From DATFQI01 sp963816955 (lineage in GTDB: Bacteria > Actinomycetota > Thermoleophilia > Solirubrobacterales > Solirubrobacteraceae), in the NCBI GenBank assembly GCA_963816955.1, contig CAWFME010000005.1:558001-622000 (forward strand): 64,000 nt of DNA, written 5' to 3'. This document shows positions 19,135 to 27,900 of this stretch, one piece after another. Positions within the stretch are counted from its first letter, which is position 1, and each line of letters opens with the position of its first letter. A program made the translations under genes and the position numbers. The notes beneath the pieces are model-generated. The model ran no database searches and was not told the DNA's origin. It saw nothing but the letters and a program-made list of their open reading frames with translations.

Positions 19135-19796
19135 CGGCGCACCGCGTAGCGGCTCTCGAGCACGCGGATCGCGACCGTCGCGAGCCCGGTCAGGATCAGG
19201 TAGCCCGATGCGGCCCAGACGAAGGCGGGGATCACGTCGAACGTCCGCGACGCGATCACCCGGCCCGTCTTGAGCAGGTCGTCGAGCGCGAGGATCGAGC
19301 CGCCGATGATCGCCGAGTTCTTGATCATCGCGATGATCAGCGAGCCCAGCGGCGAGATCACGGTGCGGAACGCCTGCGGGAGCACGATCCGCCGCAGCGT
19401 CTCGGGATAGGAGAACCCGAGCGACAGCGACGCCTCGATCTGCCCCTTCGAGACGCTGAACACGCCGGAGCGCAACGCCTCGGCGACGTAGGCCGCGGTG
19501 TAGAGGCCGAGCGACGCCACGCCGGCCACGAAGGCGCTGATCTCCACCCCGGACCGGCGCAGCCCGGGGAAGGAGATGAACAGCAGCACGAGCAGCGGGA
19601 TGTTGCGGAAGAACTCGACGTAGAGGCCCCCGGCCCGCTGCAGCCAGGGGTTCGGCGCCACCCGGAAGGCGGCGACGAGCGTGCCCACCGCCATCGCGAT
19701 CACGAACGAGACCACCACGAGCTCCACGGTGGTCCCGAACCCGCGGAGGAACTCGTCGAAGTTCTCCGTCAGGGTGTCGACGAAGGCGAAGGGCAC
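19131..19796 (-). CDS. Polar amino-acid ABC transporter permease 1
   Basis: 221 residues, HisMQ/GluC-like. YVEFFRNIPLLVLLFISFP precedes the coupling loop KGQIEASLSLGFSYPETLRRIVLPQ, and five helices are visible. GTG at 19796 lies 12 bp after the binding-protein stop, and the stop overlaps the start of permease 2, so the two permeases are probably made in equal amounts. Likely substrates are glutamate or glutamine by family, not proven. Confidence 0.92.
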   Translation of the reverse strand: MPFAFVDTLTENFDEFLRGFGTTVELVVVSFVIAMAVGTLVAAFRVAPNPWLQRAGGLYVEFFRNIPLLVLLFISFPGLRRSGVEISAFVAGVASLGLYTAAYVAEALRSGVFSVSKGQIEASLSLGFSYPETLRRIVLPQAFRTVISPLGSLIIAMIKNSAIIGGSILALDDLLKTGRVIASRTFDVIPAFVWAASGYLILTGLATVAIRVLESRYAVRR

Positions 19797-19808
19797 GCCC
19801 GGTGGTTC

Positions 19809-20717
19809 CTAGCCCTCGTTCTGCTTGACCAGCTCGACCGCCTCGTCGACCGAGATGTCGGGCGGCTCGGCCTCCGTGTCCGTGTACTGGCCGACCCACT
19901 TCTCGTAGGTCTTGGCATAGCGGCCGTCGTCCTTGTACTCCTGGAAGACGCCGTTGACGAACTCCTGGAGCTCCGTGTTGCCCTTCTTGATGCCGGCGCC
20001 GTATGGCTCCTGCGTGAGCTCGTCGCCGACCAGCTGCAGCGAGTCGTCCTGGATGATCATGCCCGTCAGGATCACGTCGTCCGTCGAGATCGCGTCGACG
20101 CTGCCGTTCTGCAGCGACTCCAGGCACTCCGAGTAGGAGTCGACGAGCTTGAGCTTCGCGTCGGGCGCCTGCTTCTTCAGCGTGGCCTCGTACGTCGAGC
20201 CCAGCGCGGTGCAGACGTTCTTGCCCGCCAGGTCGTCGACGCCCTGGATCTCCGTGTTGTCCTTCTTGACGAGGATCCGGCCCTTCGCGATGAAGTACGG
20301 GTCGGAGAACTCGATCTGCCCGACACGCTCCTCGTTGATCGTCATCGTCGAGAGGATCACGTCGGCCGTCCCGTCCTGCAGGAACGGGATGCGGTTGTCC
20401 GAGATCGCCTCGATGAACTTCGGCTCGACGCCGAGCTTGTCGGCGATCGCCTGGCCGAGGTCGACGTCGAAGCCCTCGACCTTGCCCGAGGACGGGTTGT
20501 TGAAGCCGAAGGGCGGGACGTCGTACTTGACGCCGATCGCGATCTCGCCCTTCTCCTGGATATCGCCGAGTGGGGTGCCCGGCTCGAACTTCTCGACCTC
20601 CGCCGCCGGCGTCGAGGTCGCCTCGCCGCCACCGCCGGACTCCTCATCGTCGCCGCAACCCGCCAGCACCAGCCCGAGTACCAACGCCAGCACGGCCAGC
20701 CACCGTGTCGTCTTCAT
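19809..20717 (-). CDS. Amino-acid ABC transporter substrate-binding lipoprotein
   Basis: 302 residues. LAVLALVLGLVLAGCGDD is a lipoprotein signal with the lipobox LAGC at Cys21, followed by a Gly/Ser/Thr linker. The SBP_bac_3 fold begins at GEIAIGVKYDVPPFGF and contains GFDVDLGQAIADKLG, PFLQDGTADVILSTMT and FSDPYFIAKGRILV, the ligand-binding signature of polar amino-acid binders. It is anchored outside the membrane and delivers substrate to the two permeases that follow it. A purine-rich Shine-Dalgarno (GGGAGAGGG) precedes the ATG. Confidence 0.94.
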   Translation of the reverse strand: MKTTRWLAVLALVLGLVLAGCGDDEESGGGGEATSTPAAEVEKFEPGTPLGDIQEKGEIAIGVKYDVPPFGFNNPSSGKVEGFDVDLGQAIADKLGVEPKFIEAISDNRIPFLQDGTADVILSTMTINEERVGQIEFSDPYFIAKGRILVKKDNTEIQGVDDLAGKNVCTALGSTYEATLKKQAPDAKLKLVDSYSECLESLQNGSVDAISTDDVILTGMIIQDDSLQLVGDELTQEPYGAGIKKGNTELQEFVNGVFQEYKDDGRYAKTYEKWVGQYTDTEAEPPDISVDEAVELVKQNEG

Positions 20718-20733
20718 TGCCCTCTCCCTCTCC

Positions 20734-21495
20734 CTAGTGGTGGATGATCTTGTCGACGAAGTCGCGTGCGCGCTCGCTCTTGGCCGCCTCGAAGAACTCC
20801 TTCGGCGAGCCCTCCTCGACGATGTGGCCGTCGTCGATGAAGACGATCCGGTCGCACACCTCGCGCGCGAACCCCATCTCGTGGGTCACGACGGCCATCG
20901 TCATGCCGTCGCGCGCGAGGTCGCGCATGACGTCCAGCACCTCCCGGATCATCTCCGGGTCCAGCGCCGAGGTCGGCTCGTCGAAGAGCATGAGCTTCGG
21001 CTCCATCGCCAGCGCCCTGGCGATCGCCACGCGCTGCTGCTGGCCGCCCGAGAGGTCGGCGGGGTACGCGTCGGCCTTCTCGGAGATGCCGACGCGCTCG
21101 AGCAGCTTCTGCCCGCGCGCGCGGGCGTCGGCCTTCGAGAGCCCCTTCACCTCCATGGGCGCGAGTGTCACGTTGTCCATGACCGTCTTGTGGGCGAACA
21201 GGTTGAACTGCTGGAAGACCATCCCGATCTCCGAGCGCAGCCTCGCCAGCGCCTTGCCGGCGCCGCCGACGGGGCGCCCGTCGAAGCGCACCTCGCCCTC
21301 GTCGACGGACTCCAGCCCGTTGATGCAGCGCAGCATCGTCGACTTGCCCGAGCCCGACGGCCCCGCGATCACGATCACCTCTCCGCGACCGATCGACAGA
21401 TCGATCCCGTCCAGGACGACGTTCTCCCCGAAGCTCTTGCGAACCGAGCGCAGTTCGACGAGGTTGCGTTCCTCGTTCGCTGCTACCTCGCTCAT
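20734..21495 (-). CDS. Amino-acid ABC transporter ATP-binding protein (GluA/GlnQ-like)
   Basis: 253-residue ATPase of the importer. Walker A IAGPSGSGKSTML, Q-loop GMVFQQFNLF, signature LSGGQQQRVAIARAL, Walker B MLFDEPTSALDPE and switch VVTHEMGFAREV are intact and typical of the polar amino-acid family. First gene of the minus-strand operon; the divergent nucS gene starts 56 bp away, so this gap must carry the operon promoter. Confidence 0.95.
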   Translation of the reverse strand: MSEVAANEERNLVELRSVRKSFGENVVLDGIDLSIGRGEVIVIAGPSGSGKSTMLRCINGLESVDEGEVRFDGRPVGGAGKALARLRSEIGMVFQQFNLFAHKTVMDNVTLAPMEVKGLSKADARARGQKLLERVGISEKADAYPADLSGGQQQRVAIARALAMEPKLMLFDEPTSALDPEMIREVLDVMRDLARDGMTMAVVTHEMGFAREVCDRIVFIDDGHIVEEGSPKEFFEAAKSERARDFVDKIIHH

Positions 21496-21551
21496 CTCCC
21501 GCTCAGAACCCTACTGGTTCGATCCGGCGTGCGGATTACGGTTCTGCGTTC

Positions 21552-22223
21552 ATGCGATTGATCGTGGCCCGCTGCTCCGTCGAGTACTCAGGCCGCCTGT
21601 CGGCGCGGTTGCCCGAGGCGCTGCGGCTGGTGATGCTCAAGGCGGACGGCTCCGTGCTCGTGCACGCCGACGCCGGCGGCTACAAGCCGCTGAACTGGAT
21701 GACGCCGCCGACGGTCGTCGAGGAGGAGGCCGGCGTGATCGTCGTCCGCAAGCTCAAGGGCGAGGACCGGCTGGACATCACCCTGCACGAGGTGGTCTCG
21801 GACGTCGACTGCCTGATGGACGAGGACGCGGCACGGCTCGAGAAGGACGGCGTGGAGCGCGACCTGCAGGAGCTCCTGGCCGACCTGCCGGAGCGCTGCG
21901 GCGACGGCTTCCGGCTCGTGCGCCGCGAGTGGCCGACCGACATCGGCCCCGTGGACCTGATGTGCCGGGACTCCGAGGACGGCTGGGTGGCGGTGGAGAT
22001 CAAGCGCATCGGGACGATCGACGCGGTCGAGCAGCTCTCGCGCTACCTGGAGCGGATCCGCCTGGACCCGGCGCTGGCGGGCTGCGCGGGCGTGCTGGCG
22101 GCCCAGACGATCAAGCCGCAGGCGCGCGTGCTGGCCGAGGCGCGCGGGCTGCGCTGGGTCGAGGTCGATCTCGCGGAGCTGCGGGGCGAGCGCGAGCCGG
22201 CGCTCACGCTGTTCGGCGCATGA
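21552..22223 (+). CDS. nucS: Endonuclease NucS (EndoMS), mismatch-specific
   Basis: 223 residues. NucS cuts both strands at certain mismatches and is the core of the non-canonical mismatch repair of actinobacteria and archaea that lack MutS/MutL. The N-terminal beta domain begins MRLIVARCSVEYSGRLSARL; the C-terminal PD-(D/E)xK nuclease shows IGPVDLMCRD (Asp), WVAVEIKRIG (Glu-x-Lys) and EQLSRYLERI (Gln, Tyr). The tail ALTLFGA resembles the beta-clamp-binding LxLF end of actinobacterial NucS. The stop overlaps the ATG of a truncated crotonase gene (ATGA). Confidence 0.95.
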   Translation: MRLIVARCSVEYSGRLSARLPEALRLVMLKADGSVLVHADAGGYKPLNWMTPPTVVEEEAGVIVVRKLKGEDRLDITLHEVVSDVDCLMDEDAARLEKDGVERDLQELLADLPERCGDGFRLVRREWPTDIGPVDLMCRDSEDGWVAVEIKRIGTIDAVEQLSRYLERIRLDPALAGCAGVLAAQTIKPQARVLAEARGLRWVEVDLAELRGEREPALTLFGA

Positions 22224-22465
22224 GCGGCGAGCCCGTCCTCGCCGAGGCACGCGACGGCGTGCTGGAGATCACGCTGAACCGGCCCGCGGTGCGCAACGCC
22301 GTCAATGCGGCGGTCGCCGAGGGCGCGGCCGCCGCGCTGGACCGGCTCGACGGCGGCGACGATCTGCGCGCGCGCCAGATAAGGGGCCTGTCCCCTCAGG
22401 TTTCGCCGTGCAGGGTGGTGACAAGGGTGCGGGCGCCGCCGCGGTCGCGATGCTCGCAGAGGTAG
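22220..22465 (+). pseudogene. Truncated enoyl-CoA hydratase/isomerase (crotonase) remnant
   Basis: ATG at 22220 overlaps the nucS stop. The first ~53 codons read as a crotonase N-terminus (VLEITLNRPAVRNAVNAAVA, then AEGAAAALDRLD and DDLRA), where a full enzyme has about 260 residues. The match ends abruptly at the palindromic repeat 22380-22398; the remaining codons to 22465 are antisense to yjbQ and meaningless. The oxyanion-hole and catalytic segments are missing, so no activity is expected. The cut exactly at the repeat suggests a deletion or rearrangement there. Confidence 0.75.
22380..22398. repeat. Short palindromic repeat, copy B
   Basis: TAAGGGGCCTGTCCCCTCA, a near-perfect palindrome closely matching 12530-12546. 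It includes the yjbQ stop codon (TGA on the minus strand) and marks the break point of the crotonase remnant. Both copies begin at a stop codon when read on the strand of the neighbouring gene. Confidence 0.6.
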
Positions 22466-22818
22466 ATGCCCTGCCAGGTGCCGAGCGCGAGCCCGCCGTC
22501 GCTCACCGGCAGCGACAGCGACGGGCCCAGCAGCGACGCCTTGATGTGGGCCGGCATGTCGTCGGGACCCTCGGCCGTGTGCGTCCAGTAGGACGCGTCC
22601 TCGGGCACGGCCTCGTTGAGGTACGACTCGAAGTCGTCACGGACGTCGGGCGACGCGTTCTCGTTGAGCGTCAGCGACGCCGAGGTGTGGCGGATGAACA
22701 GATGCAGGAGGCCCGTCCGCACGTCCTCGAGCTCGGGCAGCGCCTCGAGCACCTCACGGGTGACGAGGTGGAAGCCGCGGGGCCGCGCCCGCAGCGTGAT
22801 CTCGCGCTGGAGCCACAC
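22396..22818 (-). CDS. yjbQ: YjbQ/UPF0047 family protein
   Basis: 140 residues, the usual size for this family of small trimeric proteins; E. coli YjbQ has weak thiamine-phosphate-synthase activity, but the true role is unsettled. Family motifs: LFIRHTSASLTLNENASPDV with the conserved His, WTHTAEGPDDMPAHIKASL, and LGTWQGIYLCEHRD near the C-terminus. Cytosolic. It is followed by the palindromic repeat and faces nucS and the crotonase remnant tail to tail. Confidence 0.9.
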   Translation of the reverse strand: MWLQREITLRARPRGFHLVTREVLEALPELEDVRTGLLHLFIRHTSASLTLNENASPDVRDDFESYLNEAVPEDASYWTHTAEGPDDMPAHIKASLLGPSLSLPVSDGGLALGTWQGIYLCEHRDRGGARTLVTTLHGET

Positions 22819-22866
22819 GCCGCGCAGCCTAGTCGGCCGCGCACCGGGGCGCCCACCCGAAGGGCG

Positions 22867-23136
22867 CTAATCGGGGAGGCGGGCCGCTCGCATGTCGACG
22901 CGGTCGCCGCGGAACGGGATGCCCTCGGCCTCGAGCAGCTTGCGCTGGCGTGTGCCCTTCGCGAGCGTGCCGTCGGCGCGCACGATCCGCCACCACGGGA
23001 GCGCCGGGTCGTCGTTGCCGGCCAGCACCGTGCCGGCGAAGCGCGGGGCGCCCGGCGAGACGTCGCCGTAGGCGCGCACGAAGCCCTCCGGCGTGTTGCG
23101 GATGCGGTCGAGCACGCGGTCCTCGCGCGAGGGCAT
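22867..23136 (-). CDS. Alkyltransferase-like protein (ATL, MGMT fold)
   Basis: 89 residues, DNA-binding domain of the O6-alkylguanine transferase family. The region that is PCHRV in active alkyltransferases is LPWWRIVRADG here: the acceptor cysteine is replaced by tryptophan, the hallmark of ATL proteins, which bind alkylated guanine without repairing it and hand the lesion to nucleotide excision repair. The helix-turn-helix region RNTPEGFVRAYGDVS and the C-terminal LLEAEGIPFRGDRVDM are present. Only 20 bp separate its ATG from that of the divergent DUF1028 gene. Confidence 0.88.
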   Translation of the reverse strand: MPSREDRVLDRIRNTPEGFVRAYGDVSPGAPRFAGTVLAGNDDPALPWWRIVRADGTLAKGTRQRKLLEAEGIPFRGDRVDMRAARLPD

Positions 23137-23156
23137 GGCGGGTATCCTCGCGCGCC

Positions 23157-24050
23157 ATGCGCCACGGCACCTACTCGATCGTCGCCCTCGATCCCGAGAC
23201 CGGCGAGCTGGGCGCCGCGGTCCAGTCGCACTGGTTCAGCGTCGGCTCGCTGTGCACCTGGGCCCGGCCGGGCGTCGGCGCGGTGGCCACCCAATCGGTC
23301 GTCGAACCCGCGCACGGCCCGAACGCGCTCGACCGGATCGAGGCCGGCGAGTCCGCCCACCAGGCGCTGCGCTCGCTGCTGGAGTCCGACCCGCTCGCCG
23401 CCGTGCGCCAGGTCGGCATCGTCGACGCGCGCGGCGAGGTCGCCGTCGCCACCGGCCCGGACTGCATCGCCAACGCCGGCGACGCCACCGGCGCCACCTG
23501 GAGCTGCCAGGCCAACATGATGGAGCGCGACACCGTGCCCGCCGCGATGTCCGCCGCCTTCGAGGCGGCGACCGGCGACCTCGCGGGGCGGCTGCTCGCC
23601 GCGCTGCAGGCCGCCGAGGGCGAGGGCGGCGACGTGCGCGGGCGCCAGTCGGCGGCGCTGCTGGTCGTCCCGTCCGAGGGCGAGGCGTGGCGGGCGCGCG
23701 TGGACCTGCGCGTGGAGGACCACGAGGCGCCGCTCGCCGAGCTCGAGCGCCTGCTCGAGCTGTGGCGCGCCTACGAGCTGGCGGGCGCGGCCGACGAGCT
23801 GATGGCCGCCGAGCGCTACGAGGAGGCGGGCGCGCTGTACCGCCGTGCCGCGGAGCTGGCCCCCGGCTCCGACGAGCTGCTGTTCTGGGCCGGGCTGGCG
23901 ATCGCCCATGCGGGCGACCTCGACGAGGGTGCCGACGCCGTGCGCCGCGCGGCCGAGCGCCAGCCGAACTGGCTCGTGCTGCTCGACCGGCTCTCGCCGG
24001 ACTTCGCCCCGGCCGGCGCCGCCGTGCGGGCGGCGCTCGACCGGGGCTGA
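23157..24050 (+). CDS. DUF1028 family protein with C-terminal TPR-like extension
   Basis: 297 residues. The first ~215 match DUF1028 (TYSIVALDPETGELGAAVQS, VGAVATQSV, GPNALDRIEAGESAHQAL, WSCQANMM), a putative Ntn-hydrolase-like fold of unknown reaction. Residues ~220-290 contain TPR-like helices (ERYEEAGALYRRAAELAPGS). No signal peptide. ATG at 23157 gives the conserved start MRHGTYSIVA. Function unknown; the neighbours (an ATL protein and a secreted protein) do not indicate a pathway. Confidence 0.85.
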   Translation: MRHGTYSIVALDPETGELGAAVQSHWFSVGSLCTWARPGVGAVATQSVVEPAHGPNALDRIEAGESAHQALRSLLESDPLAAVRQVGIVDARGEVAVATGPDCIANAGDATGATWSCQANMMERDTVPAAMSAAFEAATGDLAGRLLAALQAAEGEGGDVRGRQSAALLVVPSEGEAWRARVDLRVEDHEAPLAELERLLELWRAYELAGAADELMAAERYEEAGALYRRAAELAPGSDELLFWAGLAIAHAGDLDEGADAVRRAAERQPNWLVLLDRLSPDFAPAGAAVRAALDRG

Positions 24051-24061
24051 GACCGCTCAGC

Positions 24062-24811
24062 TCAGCAGATGGCCTGCAGATGGAAGTCCCGGCCGCGGTT
24101 CTCGTCCGTGGTCGGGTTGCCGTCGTCGGCGTCGTCGTTCTGCTGGTCGACCTGCACCTGCGTCGGCGCGCCCGCCGCGGGCTGGACGCCGAAGCCGTTG
24201 GAGCTCGAGGTGCCGACGGCGTTCGCGGTGAACGAGCACTTCGAGACGTCCTTGTTGAACGTCACGGTGTAGGTGTTCTCCGCGGGGTTGGTGAGCGCCG
24301 AGGCGGTCGCGCCGCGGCCTGCGACGAACGTGCCGTCGGCCTTCACCGACGCGAAGCCCAGATCGCCCGCGGAGGCGAACTCCTCGGAGGACTTGCCGTC
24401 GACCTTGTCGGCGTCGAGGTTCGCGACCTTGCCCGTCGCGTTGGTGGTGAAGGGCGGGCCGGAGGTGTCGCCGACCTCGATCTGGCCGGCCTCCTTGCCC
24501 CTGGTGGTGAACTCGAAGGCACGGCCGCCCTTGAGGTTGTTGGCGCGCACGCACGGCTCCTTGCCGGCGTCGGACCGGCAGCCGTAGATGGCGCCGCCGC
24601 CCTCGCCGTTGCGCTTGTTGGACTGGCGCGTGCCGTAGGAGCCGTTGTTGGCGATGATCTGCGTCTCGCGCGTCAGCGAGCCGCTGCTCGGGTTGCGCTT
24701 GCCGAGCTTGGCGTCACGGCCCTCGCCGAAGCCCACTGCGGCGGAGGGGATGCCGATCGCGAGGATCAGCGCGGTTGCGACCACGTACAGGCCGGGGGAA
24801 CGTCGCTTCAA
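24062..24811 (-). CDS. Secreted protein of unknown function
   Basis: 249 residues. TTG at 24811 is chosen because GGGAGG lies about 6 bases upstream and the resulting N-terminus (LKRRSPGLYVVATALILAIG) is a signal peptide; an ATG frame extends to 24850 but adds a poor leader. The mature part starts with charged and Asn/Gly-rich sequence (TQIIANNGSYGTRQSNKRNG), has three cysteines and then a beta-rich half with DADKVDGKSSEEFASAGDL and ENTYTVTFNKDVSKCSF; the latter resembles repeat proteins found on actinobacterial surfaces. I do not recognise a named family. It lies downstream of, and may be separated by a terminator from, the OGDH gene. Confidence 0.75.
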   Translation of the reverse strand: MKRRSPGLYVVATALILAIGIPSAAVGFGEGRDAKLGKRNPSSGSLTRETQIIANNGSYGTRQSNKRNGEGGGAIYGCRSDAGKEPCVRANNLKGGRAFEFTTRGKEAGQIEVGDTSGPPFTTNATGKVANLDADKVDGKSSEEFASAGDLGFASVKADGTFVAGRGATASALTNPAENTYTVTFNKDVSKCSFTANAVGTSSSNGFGVQPAAGAPTQVQVDQQNDDADDGNPTTDENRGRDFHLQAIC

Positions 24812-24858
24812 GGGTGCCTCCCTGGGAAGGGGTTGATCCGGTCTTCCCACTGCGACAC

Positions 24859-24875
24859 CCGGAACCCCGTTCCGG
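24859..24875 (-). terminator. Hairpin after the OGDH fusion gene
   Basis: Perfect 7-bp stem CCGGAAC/GTTCCGG with a CCC loop, 44 bp downstream of the stop of the 2-oxoglutarate dehydrogenase gene and upstream of the TTG-start secreted protein. No U-run follows. A terminator is the simplest reading. Confidence 0.4.
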
Positions 24876-24918
24876 TTGCGGTGCCCCGGAATGAGAGGTC
24901 AGCTCTGCAACGCCGCGC

Positions 24919-27900
24919 TCAGCGCTCGCCCGGCTGCTTGGCCGGGTTCACCGAGACCGGGATCGACAGATCCAGGGCGGTGCGGATGATGCGGTTCTGC
25001 TCCATCGTGTGCGCGGCCGGGTAGCCCTCGCCCGGGCTGGCGCGCTCGGGCCGGCCGACGTAGCCGAACTCGAGCTGGCTCGGCAGCAGCTGCAGCAGGC
25101 GCGGCGACATGTGCGCGCGGGCGCCCATGTTGCGCGGCTCCTCCTGGGCCCACACGACCTCGCGGAGGTTCGGGTAGCGCGCGACCTCCTCCATGATCTG
25201 CTCCTGCGGGAACGGATAGAGCAGCTCGACGCGGGAGATCGCCACGCGCTCGTTGTTCTCGCGCGTCGCGTGGCCCTTGAGGTCGTAGTAGACCTTGCCC
25301 GTGCAGAGCACGAGGCGCTCGACCTTGGACTCGTCGATGCGCGGCTCGGGCAGCACGGGGAAGAAGCGCGCCTCGGACAGGTGCTCGATCCGCGAGGTCG
25401 CCTGCGGCAGGCGCAGCAGCGACTTCGGGGTCATGATCACGAGCGGGCGCTGCTTGGCCACGCGCGCCTGGCGGCGCAGCAGGTGGAAGTACTGCGCGGG
25501 CGTCGTGAGGTTCGCGACGCGGATGTTGCCCTCCGCGGCGAGCGTCAGGAAGCGCTCGAGCCGGGCCGACGAGTGCTCGGGGCCCGAACCCTCGTAGCCG
25601 TGCGGCAGCAGCAGCGTCAGGCGCGTCGTCTGGCCCCACTTGGCCAGCGCGGAGACGATGAACTGGTCGACGATCACCTGCGCCGAGTTGACGAAATCGC
25701 CGAACTGCGCCTCCCACAGGACGAGCGTCTCGGGCGCCTCCATCGAGTAGCCGTACTCGAAGCCCATGCAGGCGATCTCGCTCAGCGGCGAGTTGTGCAG
25801 CTCCATCGGCGCCAGCGCGCCGGCGAGCGACTGGATCGGCGACACGCGCTGGCCGGTCTTGGCGTCGTGGAGCACCAGGTGGCGCTGGGAGAACGTGCCG
25901 CGCTCGACGTCCTGGCCCGTGAGGCGCACCGGCGTCCCCTCGGTCAGCAGCGACGCGTAGGCGAGGCTCTCGGCCTGCGCCCAGTCGATGCCGCCGTCAG
26001 GCCCGACCGCCTCGCGCCGGCGCTCGAGCTGCTTGATCAGCTTGGGGTGGATCGTGAAGCCGTCGGGGACCCGCAGCAGCTCGTCGTTGAGCGCGGTCAG
26101 CCGCTCGGCCGAGACCGCGGTCTTGACCTCGGGCGAGGGCGAGCGGTCGAGCTCGTAGCCGCCCGTCGGCTGCTCGGCGTCGGTCGCGGACAGCTCCTCC
26201 TTGAGCTCGCGGTGGCGCTCGGAGAGCCCGTTCCAGATCTCCTGGGCGAGCTCGTCGGCCTCCTCCTTGGTGAGCACGCCGCGCTCGACGAGCTGGCCCG
26301 CGTAGATCTCGCGCACGGAGATCTTCTTCTTGATCTTGGCGGCCATCTCAGGCTGCGTGTAGGCGGGCTCGTCGGCCTCGTTGTGGCCGTAGCGGCGGTA
26401 GCCGATCAGGTCGAGCACGACGTCGTGGCCGAACTCCTGGCGGAACGCGAACGCGAGCCGCACGGCCGAGATGCAGGAGGCGACGTCGTCGGCGTTGACG
26501 TGGATGATCGGGACGTCGAAGCCCTTCGCGAGGTCCGAGGCCCAGCGCGTGGAGCGCGCGTCGTCGGGATCCGTCGTGAAGCCGACCTGGTTGTTCTGGA
26601 TCAGGTGCAGCGCGCCGCCGACCGTGTAGCCGTCGAGCGCCTGCAGGTTGAAGGTCTCCGCCACGACGCCCTGGCCGGGGAAGGCCGCGTCGCCGTGCAG
26701 GATGATCGGGATCGCGGCGTTGACGTCCAGGTGCGCGTGCGGGCCCTGGCGCGTGGTCTGCACGGCGCGGGTGGCGCCCTCGACGACCGGCGAGACGTAC
26801 TCGAGATGGCTCGGGTTGGACTCGAGCCGCACGATGATCGAGCGGTCGTCGGGCAGCTGGTAGGTGCCCTGGGCGCCGTGGTGGTACTTGACGTCGCCGG
26901 TGCCGCCCTGCGGGATCGTGGTCACGGCCTCGATCGAGGAGGCGCCCTCGAACTCGCGGAAGATCGTCTCGTACGCGCGCCCGAGGTTGTGGGCGAGCAC
27001 GTTGAGGCGGCCGCGGTGCGCCATGCCGATCACGACCTCGCGCGCGCTGTTGGCGGCGGCGAGCTGGATCATCTCGTCGAGCATCGGGACCGTCATGTCC
27101 AGGCCCTCGATCGAGAACTGCTTCTGGCCCAGGTAGGCCTTGTGCATGAAGCGCTCGAGCGAGTCGACCTGGGTGAGGCGGCGCAGCAGCGCCTTCTCCT
27201 CCTGGTTGGTCAGCGGCCCCGCGAACGCGCCCGACTCGATCTTCTCCCGCAGCCAGGTGCGCTGGCGGTGAGAGGCGATGTGCTCGATCTCGTAGGCGAT
27301 CGTGCCGCAGTAGACCTCGCGCAGCTTCGGCAGCGCGTCGGCGAGCGTCGCGCCCGGCACGTGGGTGCGCAGGATCCGCGCGGGGATCCGCTTCATGATC
27401 TCCTGCGTCAGGCCGAGCGGCTCCGGGTCGAGCGCGGGGTCGCCCTCGGGCTCCGAGCCGAGCGGGTCCAGCCGCGCCGCGAGGTGGCCGTGCATGCGGT
27501 GCGCCTTCAGCAGCGAGACCGCGGCCTGGACGGCCTGGAGCATCGTGTCGTCGGCGATGCCGCCGACGTCGGACTTGCGCCGGGCGGGCTCGCCCGCCGG
27601 CTCGGCCTCCGCGACGGCGGTCAGCGCCTGCGGCTGCGGCGGCTCGGGCGCCGGGCCGAGCGGGGCGCCGAGCTGCTCGAACACGGACTCGTAGAAGCCG
27701 TGCTCGCCCTGCAGGTAGGCCTCGACGACCTGCAGGAACTGGCCGGACTCGGCGCCCTGGATGACCCGGTGGTCGTAGGTCGAGGTCATCGTCATCACCT
27801 TCTCGGCGCCGATCGCGGCCCCGACGGCGCCGAGGCCGACGGGGTAGGCGATCGAGCCGGTGGCGACGATCGTGCCCTGGCCTCCCATCAGGCGCGGCAC

